Source: Halalkalibacter suaedae
GTDB lineage: Bacteria; Bacillota; Bacilli; Bacillales; Bacillaceae_D
Assembly (NCBI RefSeq): GCF_017939705.1
Contig: NZ_JAGKSQ010000005.1
Coordinates: 248,001-312,000 of the forward strand
Length of the DNA: 64,000 bases
Reading direction: 5' to 3'
Shown here piece after piece: positions 1 to 8,961 of the stretch. A program made the position numbers and the translations under genes. The notes under the pieces were generated by a model. That model was not told the DNA's origin, searched no databases, and worked only from the letters and a program-made list of their open reading frames with translations. The first letter of the stretch is position 1; each line of letters starts with the position of its first letter.

Positions 1-235
1 GCTTATCCTCATCTTTACCTAATTTAATTTTTCCGTATTTACTAAATATGAGAAAAAGCGCGAATATCAAAAAGAAACTAGCAACTAAATTATAAAACCA
101 GCCGAATGAATTTAAGAAGAAGGCTTGGGCTGTTCCCATGACTTCACCTAGTTGCTCTGGAAAAAAAGCTCCCCATAGCACAAAAGCTAACGCAACTATA
201 ATTGATATTTTATAGGTAATTGTAAAATTCTTCAT
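1..235 (-). CDS. BCCT-family betaine/choline/carnitine transporter, N-terminal part (cut by window edge)
   Basis: Reading leftwards from an ATG at 235, the first 78 codons are visible. They begin MKNFTITYKISIIVALAFVL, followed by a second hydrophobic segment and the segment SKYGKIKLGKDEDK. Two membrane helices followed by YGKIKLGKD is typical of the N-terminus of sodium-coupled BCCT carriers of compatible solutes (OpuD/BetL type). A GGAG-like ribosome site lies about 10 bases upstream. The remaining part of a protein of roughly 500 residues lies outside the window, so substrate residues cannot be judged. Import of glycine betaine is inferred from the family only. Confidence 0.75.
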   Translation of the reverse strand, partial: MKNFTITYKISIIVALAFVLWGAFFPEQLGEVMGTAQAFFLNSFGWFYNLVASFFLIFALFLIFSKYGKIKLGKDEDK

Positions 236-316
236 ACAAATATCTCATCTCCTCGAAGATTGTTCTTTCCTATAGTCTGTACATAATAGACATCATTATT
301 ACAAAACAAAAAAAGC

Positions 317-1420
317 TCAGCTTTCGCTTGAGCTTTCCTGATTATCTTTTTTCTCGTTTTCCATATAGATACTTCTCGAAGGAAAAGCAACTGAAACACC
401 TTCTTCTTCAAGAATGTTCATAATTTTAAAATTGATAGCCTCTTTTGTTTCGAACCAACTAACCCATGCTGTTGATTTTGTAAAAAAGTAAACAAATATA
501 TCTAAGCTAGAGTCATTAAATTCACTGAAACGGACCATAATTAACTCTTGATCAACATCTTCATTTGCTCTTAGCATCGCTTCAATTCTTCTTGCACAAG
601 TTTCAACCTTTTCCTGTGACGTACTATAGGTTAGACCTAAATTGAACGATATTTGCCTTTTATTCATTTGTGACCAATTTGTAATTGGTTCGTGTGCAAG
701 GGTTGAGTTTGGAACCGTAATGACAGAATCAGCAAATGTTCGAATTTGCGTGCTTCGAAATGTGATATCTTCTACGATTCCTTCTACTGTTGGTGTTTCA
801 ATCCAGTGACCCTTCTTGAAAGGTTTCTCAGTGATAATAATGATCCCACCAAAAAAATTACTAATCGTATCCTGGGCAGCTAGAGCGAATGCTAACCCAC
901 CAAGTCCAAGGCCGGCAATGAATCCGCTAATATCGTAACCCCATTCACTAATTACAACAACAACGATCAACACAATCACAGTTGCTCGAAGTATTTTCGT
1001 CAGAAACGGTACTAGCATACTGTCTTCATCATCATCAATTCGATTCGCTATTTTAACAAAAGCCATTGAATGATACGAGACATAATTATAAAGTCCCCAA
1101 CCTATTAACACTATAATAATCGAACGATACAAATGATCAACAAACTCAATCGCTGTAAAATGAAATGGCAAATATACTAGGGATAAATACGTCCCTAAAA
1201 CAACCCAAAATGTTCGCAATGGTCTTTCATAAGAGATTAACAAGTTTGAGAAAACAGCAGTAGGTGTCTTACTGACTAATGTAAGAATTAATTTATATAT
1301 GTACTTTGTAAAGATCTTACGAAAAATTAGAAAAACAACAAAAATCCCAAAAGCTATCCCTAAGTCTGCCCATTCTAAACGCTCTAGAGAACCAACAAAC
1401 GCTTCCCATCTATTCAACAT
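317..1420 (-). CDS. MscS-family small-conductance mechanosensitive channel
   Basis: The protein has about 367 residues and several N-terminal membrane helices. The pore-lining helix is rich in Gly and Ala (GFIAGLGLGGLAFALAAQD, followed by ISNFFGG), which is the hallmark of MscS TM3. A soluble beta domain follows (KKGHWIETPTVEGIVEDI) and the tail is charged. Such channels open when the membrane is stretched and release solutes after osmotic downshock. Three in-frame starts exist. The ATG at 1420 is best spaced from the AAAGGTGG ribosome site; GTG at 1429 and ATG at 1423 sit on or against it. It lies next to a putative osmolyte carrier, which fits an osmotic role. Confidence 0.88.
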   Translation of the reverse strand: MLNRWEAFVGSLERLEWADLGIAFGIFVVFLIFRKIFTKYIYKLILTLVSKTPTAVFSNLLISYERPLRTFWVVLGTYLSLVYLPFHFTAIEFVDHLYRSIIIVLIGWGLYNYVSYHSMAFVKIANRIDDDEDSMLVPFLTKILRATVIVLIVVVVISEWGYDISGFIAGLGLGGLAFALAAQDTISNFFGGIIIITEKPFKKGHWIETPTVEGIVEDITFRSTQIRTFADSVITVPNSTLAHEPITNWSQMNKRQISFNLGLTYSTSQEKVETCARRIEAMLRANEDVDQELIMVRFSEFNDSSLDIFVYFFTKSTAWVSWFETKEAINFKIMNILEEEGVSVAFPSRSIYMENEKKDNQESSSES

Positions 1421-1476
1421 CATCCCCACCTTTATTTACAATGAACATTTTATCATAGGAAAGATAGGATGAATAG

Positions 1477-1520
1477 AAAAAGACAGCTGAAAAGCAATCA
1501 CTTTTTTCAGCTGCCTTTTT
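1477..1520 (-). terminator. Intrinsic terminator after the YtxH-domain gene
   Basis: A GGCAGCTGAAAA/TTTTCAGCTGTC stem is followed on the minus strand by TTTTTC. It sits just past the stop of the gene ending at 1528. Confidence 0.75.
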
Positions 1521-1527
1521 TATAATT

Positions 1528-1851
1528 CTACTTCTGTGACTCTTCTGAAAATGGTTGATCTTTATCAACCACCTCTTGAATAAGTGTTCCAATTTCACTT
1601 TGTGCATGATCTAACGTTTTAGATTCCTTTGAACCTTTAATCACGTTTTCTAGTTCCTCTTCCCATTCCTCTCCAAATTCCAGAAGAGTTTGTGATATAG
1701 ATGGATATTTACTTTTAGCCATTCTCATGATCTCATTGCGGAGGGTTTCACCTTTTTCAGTTGTTAACATCATTACACCTGCTGCACCGACAAAGCCACC
1801 AATAACTGAACTTACTACTAAACCTCTACCCGTTGTCCCTTTACGTGCCAT
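1528..1851 (-). CDS. YtxH-domain small membrane/stress protein
   Basis: This is a 107-residue protein starting MARKGTTGRGLVVSSVIGG. It has one N-terminal glycine-rich hydrophobic segment (VIGGFVGAAGVMML), the motif TTEKGETLRNEI and an amphipathic acidic tail. That layout is typical of YtxH-domain proteins, several of which belong to general-stress regulons in Bacillus. The ATG at 1851 is preferred over the GTG at 1860 because the AGGTG ribosome site is 7-8 bases before the ATG. The exact function of the family is unknown, and no SigB promoter was recognised here. Confidence 0.7.
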   Translation of the reverse strand: MARKGTTGRGLVVSSVIGGFVGAAGVMMLTTEKGETLRNEIMRMAKSKYPSISQTLLEFGEEWEEELENVIKGSKESKTLDHAQSEIGTLIQEVVDKDQPFSEESQK

Positions 1852-1970
1852 GATATACACCTACTTTTTTAAATTATTATCTACATTATGTGGAAATTTT
1901 ATGTATGTTAATCTAAGTTTGTTTCATAGAATTAAGGATTAAAGAATCAATCTTTAACCCTCATTTATTC

Positions 1971-2303
1971 CTAATCATGGTGATGGCCTTTATGGTGTTC
2001 CTTGTCCCATGTTGGTAGGAATTTATTTTCTTCCAAGTGTTTGTAGTGCTTATCAAACATTGATATTATTTTTGTTCCTTCTTCATCAGTGAATACACCA
2101 AATTCAACATACTTTTCAATAACTTCCTTTTTATGCTTTAAAACAGTTTGATGTAGTTTTGCTAATTCCTTTTGCTGTTTTTCAGTTAATTCCATTTGTT
2201 CTACGTTTCTTGTCAAATCTTCTTCTGCTGATACCGATGTAACATTTGAGACGCCTAATGTTAAAAGCATTGCCATCGTAGCGGAAATCACTAATTTTTT
2301 CAT
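1971..2303 (-). CDS. Secreted DUF2680 (YckD-like) protein
   Basis: The protein has about 110 residues with a clear signal peptide (MKKLVISATMAML, then a hydrophobic stretch, probable cleavage after VSA). The mature part is a charged helical domain with LTEKQQKELAKLHQ and KKEVIEKYVEFGVFTDEEG, and the end is His-rich (EHHKGHHHD). The helical motif matches DUF2680/YckD proteins. The His-rich tail could bind metal, which is inference. A GTG 12 bases further upstream abuts the GGAGGA ribosome site and is less likely as start. Confidence 0.72.
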   Translation of the reverse strand: MKKLVISATMAMLLTLGVSNVTSVSAEEDLTRNVEQMELTEKQQKELAKLHQTVLKHKKEVIEKYVEFGVFTDEEGTKIISMFDKHYKHLEENKFLPTWDKEHHKGHHHD

Positions 2304-2382
2304 AAACTTACTCACTCCTCCATATATAGTTTAATTTAGCATGTGTATCATAATCGAATTTATACTAGTAAATCTCAAATTA

Positions 2383-2424
2383 GAAAAAGTGTCTAAATAA
2401 CCCAATAGGATTTTCTAGACACTT
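2383..2424 (-). terminator. Intrinsic terminator after the YozQ-like gene
   Basis: Minus-strand stem AAGTGTCTA/TAGACACTT followed by TTTTC, just past the stop at 2432. Confidence 0.75.
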
Positions 2425-2431
2425 AAATCAT

Positions 2432-2638
2432 TTACTTCTTAAACCTTTTCTCTTTCTCACTAATATCGTCAATTTCTCCATCAATCGTACCCTCTGTCAA
2501 CGTATCACTTACTTGTTCATGTGTGATTGCTAGCCCCTGATCAGTCTCATTTGAACTGTTGTATGCAGAAGGCTCATATGAATGGGTAGCAACTTCTTCA
2601 GATTGTCTTGTTTGATTTTTATTTTGTTTCAAATTCAT
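2432..2638 (-). CDS. YozQ-like DUF4025 small protein
   Basis: A 68-residue soluble polar protein starting MNLKQNKNQTRQ. It carries the conserved core GLAITHEQVSDTLTEGTIDG, which I recognise from Bacillus YozQ/DUF4025 proteins of unknown role. The ATG at 2638 follows a strong AAAGGAG. An ATG 15 bases upstream lies in the same frame but overlaps that ribosome site. It is monocistronic, with a terminator right after it. No catalytic residues or membrane segment are seen. Confidence 0.65.
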   Translation of the reverse strand: MNLKQNKNQTRQSEEVATHSYEPSAYNSSNETDQGLAITHEQVSDTLTEGTIDGEIDDISEKEKRFKK

Positions 2639-2713
2639 ACACTCTCCTTTCATACATATAGTATCTACACTTCTAAGTGTGATATGTAAGAGAAAGAAGC
2701 AGTCTAATCAGAA

Positions 2714-2851
2714 TTATGTAGTATGAGATTGCTCTGTCACTAGTTGGTTTTTCTGAATCATCCATTGAAGTAACATTTTTTCTTTTGATGTAGTCTTTCT
2801 TGTCAATTTCTTTTCAAGTGATCTTCTAAGGTTTGGATAAGTAGGTTTCAT
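2714..2851 (-). CDS. Small basic protein (45 aa), hypothetical
   Basis: A short open frame begins MKPTYPNLRRSLEKKLTRKT and ends NQLVTEQSHTT. The N-terminal half is strongly basic and probably helical. A GGGGGATG purine block about 10 bases upstream could act as ribosome site. I do not recognise the family. The 421-base gap between the YozQ-like gene and ku holds nothing else except the ku terminator. It may be spurious because of its size. Confidence 0.42.
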   Translation of the reverse strand: MKPTYPNLRRSLEKKLTRKTTSKEKMLLQWMIQKNQLVTEQSHTT

Positions 2852-3002
2852 ATTTGTTCATCCCCCTGTGTTGTAAACTAATCTACTAACCATTACCCAC
2901 TTCATCACAAGCTTAAACATCTTTTTTAAATTTTTTTATTTTTTATTTCATTTTTAGGAAACTGATGATACAACTAATTTCTCAACTACACAAAATCCTT
3001 AG

Positions 3003-3043
3003 AAAAACCGCTAAAAAAGGATGATTCTTACCTTTTTAGCGGC
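3003..3043 (-). terminator. Intrinsic terminator after ku
   Basis: Minus-strand stem GCCGCTAAAAAGG/CCTTTTTTAGCGG followed by TTTTTC, 33 bases past the ku stop. Confidence 0.8.
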
Positions 3044-3075
3044 TGCCCATTTAATATAAGTTCACTTTCAACCGT

Positions 3076-3930
3076 CTATGCATTCTTTCTTGCTGAGATA
3101 GCTGGTTTTGCAGTTGGTGCCTTTTTCTTCCGTGTTGCTGGTTTCTTTTTTGTTTTATCTAGTGATGCCTGCAGTGCTGACATAAGATCTGTCACATTTG
3201 AACCACTAGTAGCTGCAGGCTGTTTTTCTGTTACAGTAACAGTGCTCTCACCTGATTTTTTCTCTTCAATTAACTCCATCAATGCTGTACGATACTCATC
3301 AGAATACTTCTCCGGCTCAAATGTCGTAGTCAATTGATCAACTAACATTAAAGCTGTTTCTAATTCCTTTTTCACCACTTCTTGTTTAGCTGGTACATTA
3401 GGAACTTCTTGAACATTCCTTACCTCATCAGGAAAATGAATCGTCTCCATAACTAGGGTGTCCTTATACACACGAACAATTGCTAACTGTTCCTTTGAGC
3501 GTATAATAATCTTTGCAACACCAATTTTTCCAGACTCTTCTAATGCGGATCGTAACAAAGAATATGCTTTTCCCCCGCCATTATCTGGAGCAATGAAATA
3601 ACTTCTTTCAAAATAAATTGGATCAATTTCCTCTAATTTAACAAAGTCGATTATCTCAACAGCCTTGTCTTCATTTTCCTTTTTCAACTTTTCAAGTTCT
3701 TCTTCGTCAAGAATCACAAATTTATTTTTTGCATATTCATATGCTTTAACAATTTCTTCGTTTGTTACTTCTTTATCGCAACCCGGGCAAACCTTCTGAT
3801 AAGAAATGGGTGTGTGACATTCTTTATGAATTTGTCTTAATTTAATGTCTTTATTTTCAGTTGCAGCATGTAGCTTAATCGGGATATTGACTAGACCAAA
3901 GCTAATGCTTCCTTTCCAAACTGTATGCAT
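3076..3930 (-). CDS. ku: Ku-type DNA end-binding protein (non-homologous end joining)
   Basis: The 284-residue protein begins MHTVWKGSISFGLVNIPIKL, the canonical bacterial Ku start, and contains CHTPISYQKVCPGC, a Cys/His pattern common in the family. The tail is Lys/Ala-rich (KKPATRKKKAPTAKPA) and probably binds DNA. Ku forms a ring on double-strand ends and recruits LigD. The ATG at 3930 is chosen because AGGAGGTGG lies 9 bases before it. It is divergent from ligD with a gap of only 111 bases. A SigG-like promoter (separate entry) suggests forespore expression, as known for ykoV in B. subtilis. Confidence 0.95.
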   Translation of the reverse strand: MHTVWKGSISFGLVNIPIKLHAATENKDIKLRQIHKECHTPISYQKVCPGCDKEVTNEEIVKAYEYAKNKFVILDEEELEKLKKENEDKAVEIIDFVKLEEIDPIYFERSYFIAPDNGGGKAYSLLRSALEESGKIGVAKIIIRSKEQLAIVRVYKDTLVMETIHFPDEVRNVQEVPNVPAKQEVVKKELETALMLVDQLTTTFEPEKYSDEYRTALMELIEEKKSGESTVTVTEKQPAATSGSNVTDLMSALQASLDKTKKKPATRKKKAPTAKPAISARKNA

Positions 3931-3957
3931 GACACGAACCACCTCCTACTTTTTTCT

Positions 3958-3987
3958 TACTATGCTTGTTCTTAATCGAATTTATGT
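3958..3987 (-). promoter_or_regulatory. Candidate SigG (forespore) promoter of ku
   Basis: On the minus strand ACATA, 18 bases, then CATAGTA, compared with the SigG consensus gnATR-N18-cATnnTA. The -10 matches fully and the -35 misses only the first base. It ends 28 bases before the ku start. No equally good match was found for ligD. Confidence 0.5.
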
Positions 3988-4041
3988 ATTGGGAGGAGAA
4001 ACAAGCAAACCCTAAAAGAAAAATGATAGGAGGAGGATATA

Positions 4042-5874
4042 GTGAAACCAATGTTGCTATCACCAACTGAAACATTGCCTCCAAATAAAGGTTGGTTATT
4101 TGAAACCAAATATGATGGATTTCGTTGTTTGTTAAAATGGGAAGATAAAACGCCTAAGCTAATCAGCAGAACTGGCAATCAACTAAACGAACATTTTCCT
4201 GAGCTTATACAATTTTGTGAACAGTTATATGATGAGATTTGTTCGTTCTTGCCTATTACATTAGACGGCGAAATTGTCTACTTAATTAATAATGCTAAAA
4301 GTGTCTTCTCAGTTGTTCAAACACGAGGACGTATGAAAAACACCACCTCTATAAAACAACATGCTAGGAGACTCCCTGTTCATTATATTGGTTTTGATAT
4401 TTTAAGGAAAAATGGTGAAAGTTTAGAAGAACATACAGTTCTAAAACGTAAAGAAATATTAGAAGAGCTTTTTAAGACAATTAACTTACCAGTACAAGTC
4501 GATTACTTAAACCGATCCAGACTTCAAGCAATTGATTACTATAAAGAGAGTAGTCCACTATGGTCCAAGATCAAGAATTATAACGGAGAAGGAATTGTAG
4601 CAAAACGAGCAATAAGTAAATGGGAGAGTGGAGTTAGGAGTTCGAATTGGCTCAAAATAAAAAACTGGCGATACGTGACAGTTGTTTTAACAAAATACGA
4701 TAAAAATAATGGATATTTTCAGGGATCAATTTTACAAGATGACCAGTGGATTCCGATCGTCAATTTCAAACATGGATTAAATGAAGAAGAGGAGCGAATT
4801 CTATTTACCTTTTTTCAAAGCAATGGCACAAAGGTGTCAACAAATGAATGGCAGCTACCTCCATCAATTTGTGTCATGATTGCTTGTATCGATTTTGACG
4901 GTAAACACTTAAGAGAACCGATGTTTCATCAATTTCAATTAGATGCTGATCCATTTACCTGTACAACGAAGCAAATGCAAAGGCAGCTTCAGCCATTACC
5001 CGAATCGGTTGCATTCACACATCCTGATAAACCAATCTGGCCTTTAGAAAGGATCGATAAGGATGATTACTTACTTTATTTACAAAAGGCTTCAACTTCC
5101 TTATTACCTTTTCTAAGTGACCGTCTGCTAACCCTAATCCGTTTCCCACACGGAGCTGAAGGAGAGTCTTTTTACCAAAAGCATTGTCCTGATTATGCAC
5201 CAGACTTTGTTGTGACAAAACAAGTAGAAGACATTAATTATATTATTTGTAATGGCATGGAAACACTATTGTGGCTTGGAAATCAACTTGCACTAGAATT
5301 TCATATTCCATTTCAAACCATCCATACATCCTTTCCAACAGAAGTTGTTTTCGATCTAGATCCGCCTTCCGTATCAGAATTTTCTTTAGCCATAGAAGCA
5401 GCAATAAGAATGAAGGCCATCTTTGACGAATTTAATTTGACTTCCTTTGTGAAGACATCAGGAGGAAAAGGACTTCAGGTGTATATTCCTTTACCAGATG
5501 ATACATTTACGTATGCTGAAACTAGAATATTCACTCAATTTGTATGCACTTTTTTATGCGAGCAAGAACCTCAGTGGTTTACAACAGAACGCCTTAAAAA
5601 AAACAGACATAATAAACTCTATCTAGATTATATTCAACATGATGAAGGCAAAACAATCATTGCTCCATATTCAACTAGAGGTAGACCAGAGGGACTTGTA
5701 GCAACACCAGTACATTGGCACGAGGTAACTTCAGATCTCAAACCAAGTCATTTTACGATACCCGCTGTGATTGAGCGCTTCAAGGAGCCAGATCCCTTTC
5801 AAATGTTTCATGAATCTAAAACGAACCAGCCCTTTGAAAAAATATTAATACAGCTAAAAGACTTACAAGCATAG
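4042..5874 (+). CDS. ligD: LigD: ATP-dependent DNA ligase fused to a polymerase/primase domain
   Basis: The 610-residue protein has the ligase domain first. The KxDG active site is K23 in ETKYDGFRC, and LDGEIV and GIVAKR are further nucleotidyl-transfer motifs. An OB-like region follows, then from about residue 340 an archaeo-eukaryotic-primase-type polymerase domain with the metal-binding pair D438/D440 in VFDLDPP and KTSGGKGLQVY. This ligase-then-polymerase order and the length match Bacillus YkoU, not the mycobacterial order, and no nuclease domain is present. With Ku it repairs double-strand breaks, most usefully in spores. The start is a GTG after AGGAGGAGG. Confidence 0.95.
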   Translation: MKPMLLSPTETLPPNKGWLFETKYDGFRCLLKWEDKTPKLISRTGNQLNEHFPELIQFCEQLYDEICSFLPITLDGEIVYLINNAKSVFSVVQTRGRMKNTTSIKQHARRLPVHYIGFDILRKNGESLEEHTVLKRKEILEELFKTINLPVQVDYLNRSRLQAIDYYKESSPLWSKIKNYNGEGIVAKRAISKWESGVRSSNWLKIKNWRYVTVVLTKYDKNNGYFQGSILQDDQWIPIVNFKHGLNEEEERILFTFFQSNGTKVSTNEWQLPPSICVMIACIDFDGKHLREPMFHQFQLDADPFTCTTKQMQRQLQPLPESVAFTHPDKPIWPLERIDKDDYLLYLQKASTSLLPFLSDRLLTLIRFPHGAEGESFYQKHCPDYAPDFVVTKQVEDINYIICNGMETLLWLGNQLALEFHIPFQTIHTSFPTEVVFDLDPPSVSEFSLAIEAAIRMKAIFDEFNLTSFVKTSGGKGLQVYIPLPDDTFTYAETRIFTQFVCTFLCEQEPQWFTTERLKKNRHNKLYLDYIQHDEGKTIIAPYSTRGRPEGLVATPVHWHEVTSDLKPSHFTIPAVIERFKEPDPFQMFHESKTNQPFEKILIQLKDLQA

Positions 5875-5876
5875 AA

Positions 5877-5919
5877 GGGACGTTCCAAAAGGTATAATTT
5901 CACTTCTTGGAACGTCCCC
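5877..5919. terminator. Stem-loop between convergent ligD and the nitroreductase gene
   Basis: A near-perfect 12-bp stem GGGACGTTCCAA/TTGGAACGTCCC lies exactly between the two facing stop codons. No long T-run follows on either strand, so it may act as a bidirectional or 3'-end-protecting hairpin. Confidence 0.6.
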
Positions 5920-5924
5920 ATATG

Positions 5925-6602
5925 TTAATTAATCCATTTAACAAGCTGCTCCTTTGGTTTGCGGGTTTTTGGTCTTGGCTCCTTAGCACGGTAGCCAAAT
6001 GCCACCATGACAGAAATATCAAGATGCCCATCCTCTAAGAGCTCTTCTTCAGCGAGAATCTGATGCACAGCATCCATATCAAACCCTTCAACTGGACATG
6101 AGTCAATACCAATCTGTGCTGCCGCCGTCATCATATTCGCTAAGGCAATATACGTCTGTTTACTAGACCAATCAAATATCGCCCGTTCACTTTCTAGCAA
6201 GTGCAAGTCTGATTCTTGAAAATTCTTATAAATTCCAGGGATTTTCTCTGCAATTTCTTCTGGATACTTTTTAATTTCTCTAATGTGGTTGGCAATATAA
6301 TCAGAGTCATATTTCACATCTTTAATCGTTCTTGCTAATAAAATGACAAAATGACTTGCTGTGGGTAACTGCTTTTGAGCCCCCCAGGTTACGTCCTTTA
6401 GTTTTTCCCTCAATTCTTTATTTTGAACGACCACAAATTGCCAAGGTTCAATTCCAATCGAACTTGGCGATAGCCTAGCCGTCTCTAATATAAATTCAAA
6501 ATCATCATCACTGATTTTTTTTGAAGGATCAAATTCCTTCGTCGCATGGCGAAATTGAAAAGCTTCTAATATACGTTGTTTTTGTTGTTCTTTATCGTTC
6601 AC
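5925..6602 (-). CDS. NAD(P)H-dependent nitroreductase-family flavoprotein (YfkO/MhqN-like)
   Basis: The ~225-residue protein carries the FMN-binding pattern [15 protein letters not shown] near its start, [19 protein letters not shown], the segment [21 protein letters not shown] and the C-terminal [15 protein letters not shown]. These are standard for the nitroreductase family that reduces nitroaromatics and quinones with FMN. The GTG at 6602 is 8-9 bases after GAAAGG and is preferred over the ATG at 6611. It is convergent with ligD and monocistronic. The substrate cannot be told from sequence. Confidence 0.85.
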   Translation of the reverse strand: MNDKEQQKQRILEAFQFRHATKEFDPSKKISDDDFEFILETARLSPSSIGIEPWQFVVVQNKELREKLKDVTWGAQKQLPTASHFVILLARTIKDVKYDSDYIANHIREIKKYPEEIAEKIPGIYKNFQESDLHLLESERAIFDWSSKQTYIALANMMTAAAQIGIDSCPVEGFDMDAVHQILAEEELLEDGHLDISVMVAFGYRAKEPRPKTRKPKEQLVKWIN

Positions 6603-6710
6603 ATTTCTCATCCTTTCTAGAAAAACAAAGACCCCGATAGTGGAAAGTCGTTGAAAAGTAAATAACCGTGCCTTTTTCCAATGAGCTCCATATCAGCAGT
6701 CTCTCTATAT

Positions 6711-7004
6711 CTACCTTAATAACATATCAATTCTTGCTCGTGCCTGATCTAAAAAAGCTTCATAGGTACCAATCGGCATATGTAGATTCGCTGCAGCAAT
6801 CTCTGCTGTCGATTGTTCAAATGGATAGACACCCATCTCTTTCGCTTGTTCTATATTTCTATACTCTTCATAAACGGTTTGTAGAAAACGTGGTAGTGCT
6901 CTGACTGCATTTTGCTTCTCTAAATCATATATCGCTTTCTTTACAAGTATTTGAAAGGCGTCTTGATCCAAATTACTCCAATCCAGTGATTTATCAAAAA
7001 ACAT
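6711..7004 (-). CDS. Hypothetical 97-aa soluble protein
   Basis: The frame starts MFFDKSLDWSNLDQDAFQIL after GGAGAGGAG. It is mostly predicted helix, with a C-terminal part EAFLDQARARIDMLLR and no membrane segment or signal peptide. I do not recognise the family. The strong ribosome site and lack of overlap with other genes support a real gene. A small hairpin (7035-7065, GAAAGGTG arms) lies upstream and resembles the terminator-type repeat seen elsewhere. Confidence 0.65.
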   Translation of the reverse strand: MFFDKSLDWSNLDQDAFQILVKKAIYDLEKQNAVRALPRFLQTVYEEYRNIEQAKEMGVYPFEQSTAEIAAANLHMPIGTYEAFLDQARARIDMLLR

Positions 7005-7182
7005 TCCTAACACTCCTCTCCTTTTAATTACGAAGCCAAGGGAAAGGTGTAGTTTTCACCTTTCTTTAATGACTTTTAAGCAATGCAATGAGTACTCTCT
7101 GCTTGAAAAGAGTTCATAAGTGGCTTACAGTTACTCTCCTTATTATCATACAGAATCTCTTTATAACGGTCTAATCATCTGC

Positions 7183-7971
7183 TTAACCAATCACATGAAT
7201 CCATGGTCGATCCAGTACCCATGTAACCTCGAGCTTGATTTGAAAAGTCTGACTTAACAATGGTGCTTGTAACATATCTCTTTTTTCCCCCGCCGCAACA
7301 ACCTTCCCGCTGTTTAATAAAAGTACATTAGTAAAGGAAGGCACGATCTCTTCAACATGATGGGTAACGTATAAAATAGTTGGACCATTAGATTTCTTAG
7401 CAAACGCTTCAACCATTTTTAATAATTGCTCTTTCGCAAAAAGATCAAGTCCATTACATGGTTCATCTAGGATTAATATTTTTGGATTAGCCATCAGTGC
7501 CCTCGCTATTAAAACACGCCTTTTCTCACCTTGAGATAAATGGTAAAAATACTGATCTTTCAAATGATCCATTCCTAATTGCTGGAGTAGTTCGATTGCT
7601 TGTTCCGTATCTTCCTGCCCATACTTTTCATAAATCCCAATCGAGGCAAATTTCCCACTAATGACTACTTCAAGAGCAGAGTCGGTTCCATTTCCTATTT
7701 GGTGATCAAGTGATGAACTGACCCACCCGATCGACTTTCTCAACTCAGGTATATTTACCTTGCCAAACTGCTGACCAAGGACATGAACCCTGCCTTTTGA
7801 CGGCCATAGATAGCCTGTTATTATTCTTAGTAATGATGTTTTGCCAGAGCCATTCAAACCAAGAATAACCCAATGTTGATTTTCTTCAACTTGCCAATTG
7901 ATGTTATCTATGAGCAGACGATCTTGTTGTCTCCATTGAATATTTTCTAGCACTACTACTGGTTTAGTCAT
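7183..7971 (-). CDS. ylmA: YlmA-like ABC ATP-binding protein without a permease partner
   Basis: The 262-residue ATPase has Walker A GLNGSGKTS (about 38-46), signature LSQGEKRRVLIARAL, Walker B ILILDEPCNGLDLFA and switch His in YVTHHVEE. The LSQGE signature with NGLD is typical of the YlmA/ModF-like group. No transmembrane partner is next to it, and the nearest genes are unrelated. Its job (transport elsewhere, or a non-transport role) is unknown. Start ATG at 7971 follows AAGGGA. Confidence 0.82.
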   Translation of the reverse strand: MTKPVVVLENIQWRQQDRLLIDNINWQVEENQHWVILGLNGSGKTSLLRIITGYLWPSKGRVHVLGQQFGKVNIPELRKSIGWVSSSLDHQIGNGTDSALEVVISGKFASIGIYEKYGQEDTEQAIELLQQLGMDHLKDQYFYHLSQGEKRRVLIARALMANPKILILDEPCNGLDLFAKEQLLKMVEAFAKKSNGPTILYVTHHVEEIVPSFTNVLLLNSGKVVAAGEKRDMLQAPLLSQTFQIKLEVTWVLDRPWIHVIG

Positions 7972-8168
7972 GTTTTAATCCCTTCATTTGATTGGTCCGA
8001 ATCTATAATTAATTTGACATAAATGATTAGAATCCTGCCTTAATCAAATCGCCTTGACCTATTTAATTTGAACGTCAAGAAGGGCTACTCTCCTAAATTT
8101 GGACTAGTAACCCGAACTCCCACCATTGTTCACTACATTTGTAAGGATCCTCTTCAAATAGAAACGTA

Positions 8169-8504
8169 TTAACGGAGAAATCTCACATGCTCAATGAGGC
8201 CGTTTGCCACTCTATACACAGCAATGACATGACTTTTCTCATTACTCCCTCGTGAACCTACCACACTCTCTTCATCTAAGACATAGGAACCGACCACTGT
8301 CCTTGAAAGTAGGGTACAGTGCAAGTTAGGACTCGAGTTAAATAAATCTTTGTACCTTTCTCTCATTTGTTCCTTATTCTCCATTAAAATATTTCCTTCA
8401 CCATCTTCGACAAAGCAATCTTTTGAATAGCAGTCCATAAATGCTTCAATATCTCTGTTATTGTAAGCCTCTAATTGTTTCATTGCAGGTAACGTTATAT
8501 CCAT
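8169..8504 (-). CDS. SnoaL/NTF2-like small protein
   Basis: The 111-residue protein starts MDITLPAMKQLEAYNNRDIE after AAAGGAG. The patterns QLEAYNNRDIEAFMDCYSKD, then MENKEQMRERYKDLF and the C-terminal IAVYRVANGLIEHVRFLR are those of the NTF2/SnoaL cone fold (ketosteroid isomerase-like). It could be an enzyme or a ligand-binding stress protein. No cofactor motif is visible and no pathway partner is adjacent. Confidence 0.75.
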   Translation of the reverse strand: MDITLPAMKQLEAYNNRDIEAFMDCYSKDCFVEDGEGNILMENKEQMRERYKDLFNSSPNLHCTLLSRTVVGSYVLDEESVVGSRGSNEKSHVIAVYRVANGLIEHVRFLR

Positions 8505-8691
8505 TTTTTCTACTCCTTTTCTTGTAGCTAGGCCAAAAAGCCAGGCCACTCTTTATTTTTTACGACTTATTAATTTTGACCTACCTCAAGAAAACGACCT
8601 ATTTAATATTATAGACATTCCAACCCTAAAAAAAGTTTCATGTTTTAAAATAAGACTAAATTGGGTATGGATAATTGTAGGAGGTTATATA

Positions 8692-8862
8692 ATGAATATT
8701 TACTCTCAATTTTCTAGTTATATTGTATCCTCATTAAAATTGCAAAGGCAAATGGACATTCAAGAAACAGACCTTATATATATTACTAAAGAATTAAAAG
8801 AGTTAAAGGCTGACATTACTAAAGCTAAAGAACCAGGCTGGTTTGTTGTTTCACTGGATTAG
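8692..8862 (+). CDS. Small 56-aa protein with good ribosome site, hypothetical
   Basis: The open frame MNIYSQFSSYIVSSLKLQRQ continues into a charged helical stretch (ITKELKELKADITKAKE) and ends PGWFVVSLD. TAGGAGGTTATATA just before the ATG is a near-perfect ribosome site with normal spacing, the main reason to call it. The middle could form a short coiled coil. I do not recognise it. It is the only gene candidate in the 457-base gap before 8962. Confidence 0.6.
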   Translation: MNIYSQFSSYIVSSLKLQRQMDIQETDLIYITKELKELKADITKAKEPGWFVVSLD

Positions 8863-8961
8863 TCAAGCCGATGTAACTTTTGTTAAGATTTTAAAATATG
8901 CGGATGGATATTCCTCCAAAAGGAGAACCTCTTTGTATCAGAACATTTCGGAGGTTTTTCT

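Noticed and set aside
1410-1607. A 65-codon minus-strand frame
   Set aside because: It crosses a clear terminator and overlaps two real genes at their ends; Cys/Phe/Ser-rich translation without family features.
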